A stretch of 56,946 nt of DNA, taken from the NCBI RefSeq assembly GCF_009769385.1, contig NZ_VKAB01000051.1, forward strand, positions 1-56,946, in the 5' to 3' direction. Source of the DNA: Saccharothrix deserti. Its GTDB lineage: Bacteria > Actinomycetota > Actinomycetes > Mycobacteriales > Pseudonocardiaceae. This document shows, in pieces, positions 41,508-50,843 of this stretch. Position 1 is the stretch's first letter. Each line of letters starts with the position of its first letter. The position numbers and the translations under genes were made by a program. Below the pieces are notes generated by a model, which was given only the letters and a program-made list of their open reading frames with translations, had not been told where the DNA came from and did no database searches.

Positions 41508-42374
41508 GTGGCACTGCCCTACGAGCCCGACGACGACCAAGCCGCGGACCGGTTCGTCAACAACGCGCTGCGCAGCCGCGACCCCGAGGTGTGGCGGCAC
41601 CTGGCTTCCGACGCCTACGTCGAGCAGACCGACCGGGTGTTGCTGGCGATGCTGGACCGGATTGCGGTGGACCGCGCGCACCGGAAGGCCGAGCGCGACA
41701 CCGCGCGTGCGCGGTTGTCGGCGAGGGAGATCACCCGGGCCGACCACGACCGCGACCTCGCCGAGGACGGCGAGCGGGCCAAGAAGACCGCGCACTTCGA
41801 GGCACTGGTGCGGGAGCAGCACCGGCTGATCGCCTCCCAGGTGCGCCGGCTGCGCGGCGACGACGTCCGCGACGAGCTGATGAGCCTGGTGATCACCCTG
41901 GGCGCCGCGATCGACACCCACCGGGCCGCCGTGCTCGGCGAAGGGGGCGAGCCCACCGAGGCCGATCGGGCGTTGTGGACGCGGCTGACGACGCTCGACG
42001 TGCCGGGCACGACCGGCGCGACGAGCCGCACGTCGTTGGAGGCGCTGGTCAAGCACCACGCGGCGCAGCAGGACGGTCACGGGCGCGTGCTGGCCGAGAT
42101 CATTGTGGACCTGACCGGTGACACGACGTCGGTCGCGCGCGCCGACCTGCTGGACGTGTGGAAGAAGAAGGTCGCGCCGACCCTGACGCCCGAGGAGAAG
42201 GCCGACTTCGCGGCCAGGGGCAAGGGCTCGCTGGTGACCGAGAGGCTCAGGAAGGCGATGGGCCTCCTGGAACGGCGTGGTCTGGTCGCGCGCTCCGGCC
42301 CGCAGGGCGACCAGCGACTCGACGTGCTCGACCGCCCCGGCCTGGTGGACCTGGCAGCCACACGAACGCCGTGA
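41508..42374 (+). CDS. Hypothetical protein with possible C-terminal winged helix
   Basis: A 288-aa soluble, charged protein; start GTG 41508. The N-terminal 120 residues are helical and rich in Arg/Asp/Glu (RKAERDTARARLSAREITRA, HDRDLAEDGERAKKTAHFEA), likely a coiled coil. The C-terminal part (SLVTERLRKAMGLLERRGLV, ARSGPQGDQRLDVLDRPGL) resembles a winged-helix domain. Family not recognised. It lies next to the tRNA-Pro scar, so it may have entered with a lost element. Confidence 0.65.
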   Translation: MALPYEPDDDQAADRFVNNALRSRDPEVWRHLASDAYVEQTDRVLLAMLDRIAVDRAHRKAERDTARARLSAREITRADHDRDLAEDGERAKKTAHFEALVREQHRLIASQVRRLRGDDVRDELMSLVITLGAAIDTHRAAVLGEGGEPTEADRALWTRLTTLDVPGTTGATSRTSLEALVKHHAAQQDGHGRVLAEIIVDLTGDTTSVARADLLDVWKKKVAPTLTPEEKADFAARGKGSLVTERLRKAMGLLERRGLVARSGPQGDQRLDVLDRPGLVDLAATRTP

Positions 42375-42842
42375 ACACCGGGCATGCGCCTACCGGGTTG
42401 CACTGTTCGGGGCGGGACAGCCCCACTCCGGCCACCGCCTCGGCTGGTGTAGGTAGGTGCCGATACCTCGTCCGTGCTGGTCAAGCGGCGTGGTGGTACT
42501 CGTGGAGGATGCCGGCCGATCTTGTCGTCCGACGTCGAGGTGGGTGAGCGTGTTCGGGTCGGTGATTGCCGTGGGTCGTGGGCGGGTGGGTGCTGCGGCC
42601 AACCTCATCGCACGCACGCTCCTCCGGTGCTCGCCGATGTCGGTTATCTGCAAAGTACGACACGAAACCTTTTCGGTCCATGGTCGGCGGACCGCGGAAA
42701 CGGTCCACATCGGACTGCTGTGGAACAAGACGCGGTGTCGGGGGTGATTCCCCTTCGGGCGCACCCTTGACGCTCCATTTCGGGCGTCAGTAACGTCGTG
42801 CACCCTGCATGTCATCTGGCACCAATGATGGTGGAGAACTGG
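42375..42842. other. Non-coding stretch upstream of the GH127 gene
   Basis: About 470 bases. No gene is supported. It should hold the promoter of the GH127 gene; ATGATGGTGGAGAACTGG contains its ribosome binding site. Nothing else was recognised. Confidence 0.4.
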
Positions 42843-45839
42843 ATGAACAAGGATTTCTCCCGGCGCCGAGTCCTCCGAATGGGTGCGTTGGCCGCCGCGG
42901 CCCCGGCAGCTCTGCCGTTACTGCCCGGTCAGGCGCACGCCCAGCCCGCCGGAGCGGCCACACCGCCGAGTCCGGCCCCGTCGAACGGCTTCCCCGACCC
43001 GCGCAGCTGGCGAGTGCGGCCGTTCGACCTGGGCCAGGTGACCCTCGGCGACAGCGTGTTCCGGGAGAAGCGCGACCGCCTGCTCCACTTCGCCCGCGAG
43101 TACGGGCCGAGCGTCGTGAACGGCGTCCGCGACGACCGGCGCGGTCCCGACCGGATGCTGCGCAGCTTCCGCGTCAACGCCGGGCTCGACCACAAGGGCG
43201 CCGTCCCGATCGGCAGCTGGGAGAGTCCGGACGGAAACCTGCGCGGTCACTACACCGGCCATTTCCTGACGCTGCTGGCGCAGGCCTACGCGTCGACCGG
43301 TGAGCAGATCTTCAAGGACAAGCTCGACTACATGGTCACGGCCCTGGGCGAGTGCCAGGACGCGCTGGCCGCCGCCGCGAGCCGGCCGACTCCCAGGGTG
43401 ACCGGCCGGTCCGGCACGGCGATCCGGTTGACCGGCACCCCGAACGGACACGTCACCGGCGACGCGGACCACATCGCCGCGCCTGCCGGCGTCACGACCG
43501 GGCTGACCGACTTCACCGTGGCCACCTGGGTCAACCTGGCGGTCCGGGACGCGGACGCGCGGATCTTCGACTTCGGCCGGCCGGGAGACAGCGCCGCCGA
43601 CTCGACGGTCCGGATGTACCTGTCCGCGCACACCTCCAGTGGTGGCCCGCGGTTCGCGATCACGACCAGCGGCAGCGCCGGCGAGCAGCGCGTCGACGCC
43701 ACCACGCAGCTGGCTGCGAACACCTGGGCGCACGTCGCCGTCACCAAGGCCGGCAACGTCGGCACCGTCTACGTCGACGGCGTGGCCGCCGGTACCGGCA
43801 CCATCGACCTCCGCCCGGCCGACCTGGGCGACACCACCAACTGGATCGGCCGGGCCCAGTTCCCGCAGGCCAACATCAAGTTCCTGAACGGGACGCTCGA
43901 CGAGTTCCAGATCTTCGGCCGCGCCCTCACCGGCGCCGAAGTCGCCGCCGTCGCGCAGAACGCCGACGCGGTGGGCACCACCGACCTGGTGGTGTGGTAC
44001 CGATTCGACGAGGTACCTGGTAAGTCCATTGTGGACTCGTCTGGGCGAGGCAACGACGGCGAGTTCTTCGGCGCCACCGACGGGCGGCGGCACGCCGGGT
44101 TCCTGTCGGCGTACACCGAGGCCCAGTTCATCAGGCTGGAGGAGTTCACGAACTACAGCGGCGCCGGTATCTGGGCGCCGTACTACACCCTTCACAAGAT
44201 CGTGCGAGGTCTGCTCGACGCGTACCACCTGGCCGGAAGTGCACGGGCACTGGAGATCGCCCGCAAGGCGGGCGACTGGGTGCACAGCCGGTTGTCCGTA
44301 GTGGACCGGGAGCGGCTGAACCGGATGTGGTCGCTGCACATCGCCGGTGAGTACGGCGGGATGAACGAGAACATGGCCCACCTCGCCGCCATCGAGAACG
44401 ACCCGGCCCGCAAGGACGCCTATCTCGAGACGGCGAAGTGTTTCGACAACCGCCGCACGGTGTTCCCCGCGGCCGTGGAGAACCGGGATGTGCTGCGGGG
44501 TATCCACGTCAACCAGCACGTGCCGCAGTTCATCGGCTACCTGCGCGTCTTCGAGCAGAACCCCGCCGGCCGGGAGTACTTCACGGCGGCGGAGAACTTC
44601 TGGCACATGGTCGTGCCGCACCGCATGTTCAGCCACGGCTCGGCCGGCGGCCAGTACGCGGCGGGAGAAGGCCACCCCCAGAACACCAACGCCGAGCTGT
44701 TCCAGCCGCGCGACGACATCGCCGGCTCGCTGACCTACCAGATGCGACCCGAGACCGACTCGGGCAGTGGCGGCGGAGAGACCTGCTCCACCTACAACCT
44801 CCTCAAGCTGACCAGGAACCTGTTCTTCCACGACCCGGACCCGGCGTACATGGACTACTACGAACGGGGTCTCCTGAACCACATCCTCGGTTCCCGGCAA
44901 GACGAGGACAGCGATTCCGAGCCGCTGGTGACCTACTTCCTGCCTGCGCACCCCGGCGCCACGAGGTGGTTCGGCAACCTCGGCACCTGCTGCGGTGGCA
45001 CGGGCCTGGAGAACCACACCAAGTACCAGGACTCGATCTACTTCCGGTCGGCCGACGGCAAGGCCCTCTACGTCAACCTCTACATCGCCTCGACCCTGCG
45101 GTGGGAGGAGAAGGGCTTCACCGTCTCCCAGGAGACGGACTTCCCCCGGGCGCAGACGAGCACGCTGACGGTCACCGGACGCGGTCGGTTGGAGATCAAA
45201 CTCCGGGTGCCGACGTGGGTCCGGAAGGGCTTCGCGGTCACGATCAACGGCGTCCCGCAGCACGTGAAGGCCGTTCCCGGCACGTATCTCAGCGTGCAAC
45301 GGTTCTGGTCGCCGGGGGACCGGATCGAGATCTCGGTGCCGTTCAGCCTGCGCGTCGAGCGGGCGCTCGACGATCCGACGGTCCAGAGCCTGTTCAACGG
45401 GCCGCTGGTGCTCCCGGCACTGGACAACTCCCGGACCTGGCGGACCTTCTCGTTCTACCGGCACCTCAAGCTCGACGGCGACCTCGGTGCGGCGGTCAGC
45501 CCGCTGGGACAGCCGAACTTCTTCAGCACGCACGACCACACGTTGCGGCCGCTCTACATCGGCATCGACGACGCGCACCACATCTACTTCAAGCGGGTGG
45601 AGCCGACCGTGGTGTTCGGGTCGGTCGACTCCGGTGTGTCGAACGAGACGGTGGACGACGACGGTTTCTCGTTCCTCGACCGCGTCTGGGCGGCAGCCCC
45701 GTTCGCGAACCACGGCCGTTTCGTCCGCCGGGTCCGGGACGTGTCGGGGGAGTGGCAGGCACGGGGCCGCTTCACCCGGGAGGACCGCCGGGCCGTGATC
45801 GCCGCCGCGGAGCGTGCCGAGGACAGCCTGCGTCCCTAG
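42843..45839 (+). CDS. TAT-exported GH127 beta-L-arabinofuranosidase-like enzyme with LamG insert
   Basis: A 998-aa extracellular glycoside hydrolase. ATG 42843 starts a twin-arginine signal (SRRRVLRMGALAAAAPAALP). The family GH127 (formerly DUF1680) domain begins at about residue 55 (VRPFDLGQVTLGDSVFREKR) and includes GNLRGHYTGHFLTLLAQAYA. It is interrupted at about 190-405 by a LamG/concanavalin-type domain (DFTVATWVNLAVRDADARIF; LDEFQIFGRALTGAEVAAVA), then resumes (GIWAPYYTLHKIVRGLLDAY). The zinc/catalytic set is intact: E646 and C648 in GGETCSTYNL and C716-C717 in GTCCGGTGLE. The likely substrate is arabinofuranosyl glycans. Its TAG stop overlaps the convergent operon's stop on the palindrome CTAG. 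Confidence 0.92.
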   Translation: MNKDFSRRRVLRMGALAAAAPAALPLLPGQAHAQPAGAATPPSPAPSNGFPDPRSWRVRPFDLGQVTLGDSVFREKRDRLLHFAREYGPSVVNGVRDDRRGPDRMLRSFRVNAGLDHKGAVPIGSWESPDGNLRGHYTGHFLTLLAQAYASTGEQIFKDKLDYMVTALGECQDALAAAASRPTPRVTGRSGTAIRLTGTPNGHVTGDADHIAAPAGVTTGLTDFTVATWVNLAVRDADARIFDFGRPGDSAADSTVRMYLSAHTSSGGPRFAITTSGSAGEQRVDATTQLAANTWAHVAVTKAGNVGTVYVDGVAAGTGTIDLRPADLGDTTNWIGRAQFPQANIKFLNGTLDEFQIFGRALTGAEVAAVAQNADAVGTTDLVVWYRFDEVPGKSIVDSSGRGNDGEFFGATDGRRHAGFLSAYTEAQFIRLEEFTNYSGAGIWAPYYTLHKIVRGLLDAYHLAGSARALEIARKAGDWVHSRLSVVDRERLNRMWSLHIAGEYGGMNENMAHLAAIENDPARKDAYLETAKCFDNRRTVFPAAVENRDVLRGIHVNQHVPQFIGYLRVFEQNPAGREYFTAAENFWHMVVPHRMFSHGSAGGQYAAGEGHPQNTNAELFQPRDDIAGSLTYQMRPETDSGSGGGETCSTYNLLKLTRNLFFHDPDPAYMDYYERGLLNHILGSRQDEDSDSEPLVTYFLPAHPGATRWFGNLGTCCGGTGLENHTKYQDSIYFRSADGKALYVNLYIASTLRWEEKGFTVSQETDFPRAQTSTLTVTGRGRLEIKLRVPTWVRKGFAVTINGVPQHVKAVPGTYLSVQRFWSPGDRIEISVPFSLRVERALDDPTVQSLFNGPLVLPALDNSRTWRTFSFYRHLKLDGDLGAAVSPLGQPNFFSTHDHTLRPLYIGIDDAHHIYFKRVEPTVVFGSVDSGVSNETVDDDGFSFLDRVWAAAPFANHGRFVRRVRDVSGEWQARGRFTREDRRAVIAAAERAEDSLRP

Positions 45840-47317
45840 GGCTGGTGGTCGGGAGGCGGCGAGTCGGGATGCGAGTCGGCCAGCTCGGCCAAGGAAACGG
45901 GTGCGCAGATGGAGCGGTGGGCCAGTGACCGGAGGTCGTCGGCGGACGGTTGGTCGCCGGAACCCGCGGCAGCCAGCACCGCCGTGGCGTAGCCGCAGAT
46001 CCTGCCCTGGCACCAACCCATGCCGGGTCGGGCGAGCAGCTTGACGGTACGCACGTCCACCGCACCCAGGTCGTCCCGCGCACGGCACACCTCGCCCGCG
46101 GTGACTTCCTCGCAGCGACACACCGTCGTCTCCGGGGTCAGCCAATCCGGCCACGCGGCCGGCACGGGATGCGCCAGGTGCATGGCGGTGGCGAACGCGC
46201 GACGTCGGCGAATCGCCGCCCGCAGTCGGCCCACCCGCAGTCCGCCCACCCGCAGTCCGCGCACCGGCAGTTCGCGCACCCGCCTGGCCGGACGTCGCCC
46301 GCCCAGGTCGGACGCGGCGGTGAGGCCCGCCAGTTCACCCTCGGCGACCGCGAGCTCCGCACCTCCGACACCGGTCGCCTCCCCGGCCACGTACACGCCG
46401 GGCGCACTGGCACGCTGCCATTCGTCCACGCACGCCACGAGCGAACCGTCGACGTCCTTGCGTGTGTCCGCACCCACCGCCGTCACCAGCTCCAGCGACG
46501 GCGTGAACCCCCAGCCCAGGGCGACGAGGTCCACCTCGACCCGCCCGCGGTCGGTGATCACCCGGCCCTCCGCGTCCACGGCGGACAACGTGACGGCCTC
46601 CACCTCCTCGGTGCCGTGGATCGCGGTGACCGCCGTGCGCATCCGGTACGGGACGCGGTGCCGCAGCAGGGCCGCGGCGTAGCCGAGCGCCTCGACGGCC
46701 TTGGTGGGGACCGCCATCGCGCCGAGCGGGTTCCGCGCCCAGCCGGTCACGTGGTTGGCCTCGCACACCGCCACCACCTCGACCCCCGCGTCGGCGAGCG
46801 CGGTCGCGACCGGCAGCAGGAACGGCCCGGTGCCGGCTATGACCGCCCGCCGCCCGGCGAGCGTCCGGTTGCCCTTGAGCAGCGCCTGGACCCCGCCGGC
46901 GGCCATCACCCCGGGTAGGTCCCAGCCGGGCACGGGAAGCTGGCGGTCGTAGCCGCCGGGGCACAGCACCAGCGCACGGGAGCGCAGCACGCCCCCGGCG
47001 GCGGTGGTCGTGCCGGTGAACCGCAGGACGTGGCCGTCCTCGTCGCGCTCCACGAACCACACCTGCCGGTCCGGCAGGTAGGTCAGGACACCGCGATCAC
47101 GCAGCGCCCGCAGCCGACGCCGGAGGTCGCGGAACGTCCGCGTGCCGTGCCCGTCGCGCTGGGAAACGCTCTCGGCGGGGTGCCGCCAGTACTGCCCGCC
47201 GGGGCGGGCGGCGGCGTCGACCAGGCCCACTCTCAGTCCCTGCTCGGCAGCTGTTACGGCGGCGGCGAGCCCTGCGGGACCCGCGCCGACCACGGCGAGG
47301 TCGAAGCGGTCAGTCAT
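45836..47317 (-). CDS. D-hydroxyproline dehydrogenase FAD/BFD subunit
   Basis: A 493-aa flavoprotein. It has GAGPAGLAAAVTAAEQGLRV as FAD-binding start, a second Rossmann motif (RRAVIAGTGPFLLPVATALA) and GVYVAGEATGVGGAELAVAE near the C-terminus. The end is a bacterioferredoxin-like [2Fe-2S] module: TVCRCEEVTAGEV then GMGWCQGRICG. This is the alpha-type subunit of heteromeric D-hydroxyproline/opine dehydrogenases, which oxidise cis-4-hydroxy-D-proline. An odd Arg/Gly-rich repeat (RGLRVGGLRVGRLR) links the parts. ATG 47317 overlaps the ferredoxin-subunit stop by 8 bases. Confidence 0.88.
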   Translation of the reverse strand: MTDRFDLAVVGAGPAGLAAAVTAAEQGLRVGLVDAAARPGGQYWRHPAESVSQRDGHGTRTFRDLRRRLRALRDRGVLTYLPDRQVWFVERDEDGHVLRFTGTTTAAGGVLRSRALVLCPGGYDRQLPVPGWDLPGVMAAGGVQALLKGNRTLAGRRAVIAGTGPFLLPVATALADAGVEVVAVCEANHVTGWARNPLGAMAVPTKAVEALGYAAALLRHRVPYRMRTAVTAIHGTEEVEAVTLSAVDAEGRVITDRGRVEVDLVALGWGFTPSLELVTAVGADTRKDVDGSLVACVDEWQRASAPGVYVAGEATGVGGAELAVAEGELAGLTAASDLGGRRPARRVRELPVRGLRVGGLRVGRLRAAIRRRRAFATAMHLAHPVPAAWPDWLTPETTVCRCEEVTAGEVCRARDDLGAVDVRTVKLLARPGMGWCQGRICGYATAVLAAAGSGDQPSADDLRSLAHRSICAPVSLAELADSHPDSPPPDHQP

Positions 47318-47603
47318 CGCCACCGGCCCCCGAGTCACTGGTCTCCGAGTCACTGGTCTCCGAGACGAGGGTCATGCCTTCGGCCACGGGCAGCAGGCAC
47401 GCACGCACCCCGGTCCGACCGTCCGCGGTGATCAGACAGTCGAAACACACCCCGATGCCGCAGAAGACGCCGCGGGGCCTGCCGCGCAGGCGCGTGGTCC
47501 GCCACGACCGGACGCCCGCGTCGATCAAGGCCGCGGCCACGCTCTGCCCGGCCACCGCCGACAGCGGCCGACCGTCCAATGTGAACTCCACCGGTTCCGT
47601 CAC
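47310..47603 (-). CDS. D-hydroxyproline dehydrogenase [2Fe-2S] subunit
   Basis: A 97-aa ferredoxin-fold subunit: FTLDGRPLSAVAGQSVAAAL, then FCGIGVCFDCLITADG and RACLLPVAEG, giving the CxxxxCxxC...C iron-sulfur pattern. It is the small gamma-type subunit placed between the two flavoproteins. GTG 47603 overlaps the stop of the preceding gene (47600), and its own 3' end overlaps the next gene; the three are coupled. The tail repeats SETSDSETSDS. Confidence 0.88.
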   Translation of the reverse strand: MTEPVEFTLDGRPLSAVAGQSVAAALIDAGVRSWRTTRLRGRPRGVFCGIGVCFDCLITADGRTGVRACLLPVAEGMTLVSETSDSETSDSGAGGDD

Positions 47604-48751
47604 GTCGTCTCCGTCGCGAACCGCGCCGGGTCGAAGGGCGCGAGCTCGATGTCGGTGTGGTGCCCTGCCAAGGCTTGGGCCAGCAGCTTCCCGGTGCCGG
47701 CCGACAGGCCGATGCCCGCGCCCTCGTGCCCACCCGCGTGCCACAGGCCGGGCGCGCGCGGGTCGGGGCCGATGACCGGCAGGTGGTCCGGGCAGTACGG
47801 GCGGAAACCCAGGTAGGCGCGCAGCACCTGGACGCCGGCGAGCACGGGGAACAGGTCGACGGCCTTCGCCGCCAGCTCCCGCAGCACCGGCAGCGCCACC
47901 GTCCGGTCGAAGCCGACGCGTTCCCGCGAGGAGCCGATCAGGATCGTGCCGCTGGGCGTGCCCTCGACCACCGGGGACGTCTGCAGGCCGGTGTCGGAGC
48001 TCTGCGTGCCGGCCACGTACTCGGCCGCGTACACCTTGTGGTGCACGGTTTTCGGTCGCGGTTCGGTGACGAGCACGAATCCGCGCCGGGGCAGCACCGG
48101 CACGTCCACACCGGCCAGCGCGGCCACCTCGGACAGCCACGGACCCGCCGCGTTGACCACGTGTGCGGCCGAGACGTCGCCGCGCGGTGTGCGCACCCCG
48201 GTCACCCGGTCGCCGTCGCGGAGGTAGCCGGTCACGGGCGTGCCGGTGGCCACCGCTCCACCGCGTTGCCTCGTCAGGCGCAGCAGGTGCGCGGTCATGA
48301 GCATGGGTTGCAGTTGCGCGTCCTGCGGGTAGTGCACGGCCGCGCGCAGGCCCTGGCGGATGTTCGGTTCGAACGACGCGATGTCGTCCTCGGCCACGTC
48401 CTCGGCCACGACGCCCGCCGCCCGTTGCCCCCCGGCCAGCTCGGCCAGACCGCGGGCTCCGCTGTCGGTGGCCGCCACCACCAGTCCGCCCTTGGCCTCG
48501 AACTCCCACAGCCCGCCGAACTCGCCGAGGTCTTCGCGCCACACCCGGTTCGAGTACCGCGCGAGGTCCAGTTCGGGCCCGACCTCCTTGTCGGACACCA
48601 GGACGTTGCCCTCGCAGGCGCTGGACGTGCCACCGAGGACCCGGCCGCGCTCCACGACCTGGACGTCCAGCCCCGCCCGCGCCGCGAAGTAGGCGCACGC
48701 CGCGCCGACCGCGCCGGCGCCGACCACCACGACGTCCGCGGTCCGCCTCAT
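47600..48751 (-). CDS. D-hydroxyproline dehydrogenase DAO-type subunit
   Basis: A 383-aa flavoprotein of the DAO family: ADVVVVGAGAVGAACAYFAA at the start and GLWHAGGHEGAGIGLSAGTG at the end, with YLGFRPYCPDHLPVIGPDPR before it. It is the beta-type catalytic subunit that oxidises the D-amino/imino acid. Together with the two downstream genes it forms the three-part dehydrogenase. It follows the epimerase gene by 24 bases. Confidence 0.9.
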   Translation of the reverse strand: MRRTADVVVVGAGAVGAACAYFAARAGLDVQVVERGRVLGGTSSACEGNVLVSDKEVGPELDLARYSNRVWREDLGEFGGLWEFEAKGGLVVAATDSGARGLAELAGGQRAAGVVAEDVAEDDIASFEPNIRQGLRAAVHYPQDAQLQPMLMTAHLLRLTRQRGGAVATGTPVTGYLRDGDRVTGVRTPRGDVSAAHVVNAAGPWLSEVAALAGVDVPVLPRRGFVLVTEPRPKTVHHKVYAAEYVAGTQSSDTGLQTSPVVEGTPSGTILIGSSRERVGFDRTVALPVLRELAAKAVDLFPVLAGVQVLRAYLGFRPYCPDHLPVIGPDPRAPGLWHAGGHEGAGIGLSAGTGKLLAQALAGHHTDIELAPFDPARFATETT

Positions 48752-48775
48752 GCCTCCTCCGTGCCTCCTCTGGGC

Positions 48776-49777
48776 TTACAGCAGGAACCCGGCGGGGAAC
48801 GGGTCCGTCGGGTCGAGCAGGTAATTGGCGGTGCCGGTCACCCACGCGCGGCCGGTGATGGTGGGCACGACGGCGGTGACACCGTCCACCTCGACCTGCT
48901 CGACGAGCCGTCCGGTGAACGTGGTGCCGATGAAGGATTCGTTGACGAAGTCGGTGTCCAACGGGAGTTCGCCGCGTGCGTGCAGTTGTGCCATCCGCGC
49001 ACTGGTGCCGGTGCCGCACGGCGACCGGTCGAACCAGCCGGGGTGGATCGCCATGGCGTGCCGGGAGTGGCGCGCGGTGGAGCCGGGAGCCTTCAGGTAG
49101 ACGTGGTGGCAGCCGCTGATGTCGGGGCGGCCGGGGTGGACGGGGAGGTCCTGCTCGTTGACCGCCGCCATGATCGCCAGGCCGGCGTCCAGCAGTTGCT
49201 GCTTGGCCGCGCGGTCGAACGGCAGGCCGAGGCGGTCGAGGTCGACGATGGCGTAGAAGTTGCCGCCGAAGGCGATGTCGTAGGGCACCTCGCCGAAGCC
49301 CGGCACCGCCACCACGCGGTCCAGCCCGTGCGCGAAGGACGGCACGTTGCGGATGGTCACGGACCGCGCGTGCCCGTCCAGGACTTCGACGTCGGCGATC
49401 ACGAGCCCGGCCGGGGTGTCCAGCCGGATGGTGGTGACCGGCTCCGTCACCGGCACCATGCCCGTCTCGACCAGCACGGTCGCGGTGCCGATGGCGCCGT
49501 GGCCGCACATCGGCAACATGCCGGAGACCTCGATGAACAGCACGCCGAAGTCGGCGTCCGGCCGGGTCGGCGGTTGCAGGACGCTGCCGCTCATCGCCGC
49601 GTGGCCGCGCGGCTCGAACATCAACATGGTGCGCAGGTGGTCGGAGTGCTCGCTGAACCACTGCCTGCGTTCGGCCATGGTGGCGCCGGGGATCACGCCG
49701 ATGCCGCCGGTGATCACCCGGGTGGGCATGCCTTCGGTGTGCGAGTCCACCGCGCTGATGACCCTGCTGGACCTCAT
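48776..49777 (-). CDS. 4-hydroxyproline 2-epimerase (proline racemase family)
   Basis: A 333-aa enzyme that interconverts trans-4-hydroxy-L-proline and cis-4-hydroxy-D-proline. Both catalytic cysteines of the family are present: C91 in MLPMCGHGAIG and C254 in SPCGTGTSA; two Cys mean racemase/epimerase rather than the Thr-containing dehydratases. DSHTEGMPTRVITGG is the family's opening motif. The position next to D-hydroxyproline dehydrogenase and the DHDPS-like gene supports hydroxyproline over proline as substrate. Confidence 0.93.
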   Translation of the reverse strand: MRSSRVISAVDSHTEGMPTRVITGGIGVIPGATMAERRQWFSEHSDHLRTMLMFEPRGHAAMSGSVLQPPTRPDADFGVLFIEVSGMLPMCGHGAIGTATVLVETGMVPVTEPVTTIRLDTPAGLVIADVEVLDGHARSVTIRNVPSFAHGLDRVVAVPGFGEVPYDIAFGGNFYAIVDLDRLGLPFDRAAKQQLLDAGLAIMAAVNEQDLPVHPGRPDISGCHHVYLKAPGSTARHSRHAMAIHPGWFDRSPCGTGTSARMAQLHARGELPLDTDFVNESFIGTTFTGRLVEQVEVDGVTAVVPTITGRAWVTGTANYLLDPTDPFPAGFLL

Positions 49778-49851
49778 GCCGGGACCTCCGGGTCGGTCGA
49801 CGCGGCGGTGGCCTCCGCCGCGCTGTGCTCACGATGGCGCGATGTCATCGG

Positions 49852-50757
49852 CTACCGGTAGCCCTTCTGGACGGCGGCGTCCGTGTCGTCCCGGATCGTC
49901 TTGGCGACGTGCGGGTCCAGCGGCAGGCGCGGCGGGCGGCACGGGCCTCCCCTGCGCCCGACGACGTCCATGGACAGCTTGATCGCCTGCACGAACTCCG
50001 TCTTGGAGTCCCAGCGCAGCAGCGCGTGCAGGTCCCGGTAGAGCGGCAAGGCCTCGGCCAGGTCGGCGACGTCGCCGGAGGTCACCAGCCGGTAGAGCTT
50101 CATCGTGGACACCGGCAGGGCGTTGGGGTAGCCGGCGATCCAGCCCACGGCACCGGCGAGTCCGAGTTCGAGCAGCACGTCGTCGCTGCCGACGAGCAGG
50201 TCCAGGGCGGGTGCCCGTTCACGCAGCTCGTACGCGCGCCGCACGTCGCCGGTGAACTCCTTGACCGCCACGATCAGGCCTTCGCCGTGCAGCTCGGCCA
50301 ACAACTCCGGTCCGAGGTCCACCTTGGTGTCGTAGGGGTTGTTGTAGGCCACGACCGGCAGCCCTGCCTTGGCCACTTCGCGGTAGTGCTCGACCACCGC
50401 CGCCCGGTCGGCCCGGTAGGCGTTGGGCGGCAGCAGGAGCACCGACTGCGCGCCCGCTTCGGCGGCCTGCTCCGCCCAACGGCGTGCCTCCCGCGCCCCG
50501 TAGGCGGCGACACCGGGCATGACGCGGAAGCCCTCCGGTGCGGCCTGCACCGCCGTGGTGACGACCCGCTCCCGCTCCTGCGGCGTGAGCGTCTGGTACT
50601 CGCCGAGCGAGCCGTTGGGGGTCACCCCGTCGACGCCGTTCGCGGCGAGCCAGGTGACGTGTTCGGCGTAGCCGTCGAAGTCCACGCTCAGGTCGTCGAG
50701 GAAGGGCAGGGCCGTCGCGACGTGCACGCCGCGCCACGGCCGGGAGTTGTCCGTCAT
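49852..50757 (-). CDS. DHDPS-family deaminase of hydroxyproline catabolism
   Basis: A 301-aa aldolase-fold enzyme: GVDGVTPNGSLGEYQTLTPQ, VVAYNNPYDT and the Schiff-base Lys in IVAVKEFTGD. In hydroxyproline operons this member converts 1-pyrroline-4-hydroxy-2-carboxylate to alpha-ketoglutarate semialdehyde with loss of ammonia. It is the first gene of the five-gene operon. ATG 50757 is six bases past GGAG; the ATG two codons upstream lacks that spacing. The next enzyme, alpha-ketoglutarate semialdehyde dehydrogenase, is not in the window. Confidence 0.9.
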   Translation of the reverse strand: MTDNSRPWRGVHVATALPFLDDLSVDFDGYAEHVTWLAANGVDGVTPNGSLGEYQTLTPQERERVVTTAVQAAPEGFRVMPGVAAYGAREARRWAEQAAEAGAQSVLLLPPNAYRADRAAVVEHYREVAKAGLPVVAYNNPYDTKVDLGPELLAELHGEGLIVAVKEFTGDVRRAYELRERAPALDLLVGSDDVLLELGLAGAVGWIAGYPNALPVSTMKLYRLVTSGDVADLAEALPLYRDLHALLRWDSKTEFVQAIKLSMDVVGRRGGPCRPPRLPLDPHVAKTIRDDTDAAVQKGYR

Positions 50758-50843
50758 CACCATCTCCAAAGGGGGATCGGAATCAAGTGGTACGTGACAT
50801 CGCACTGTTCGGGAGCAGCCACCGGGGCGGCGGCACCGCTCAC

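Noticed and set aside
42918..46154. 1078-aa reverse frame opposite the GH127 gene
   Set aside because: Antisense frame of a high-GC gene; low complexity, no domain, no ribosome binding site.
46200..46285. Short tandem repeats CCCGCAGTCCGCC
   Set aside because: They lie inside the flavoprotein gene and code for an Arg/Gly-rich linker; frame is kept, so no separate feature is claimed.
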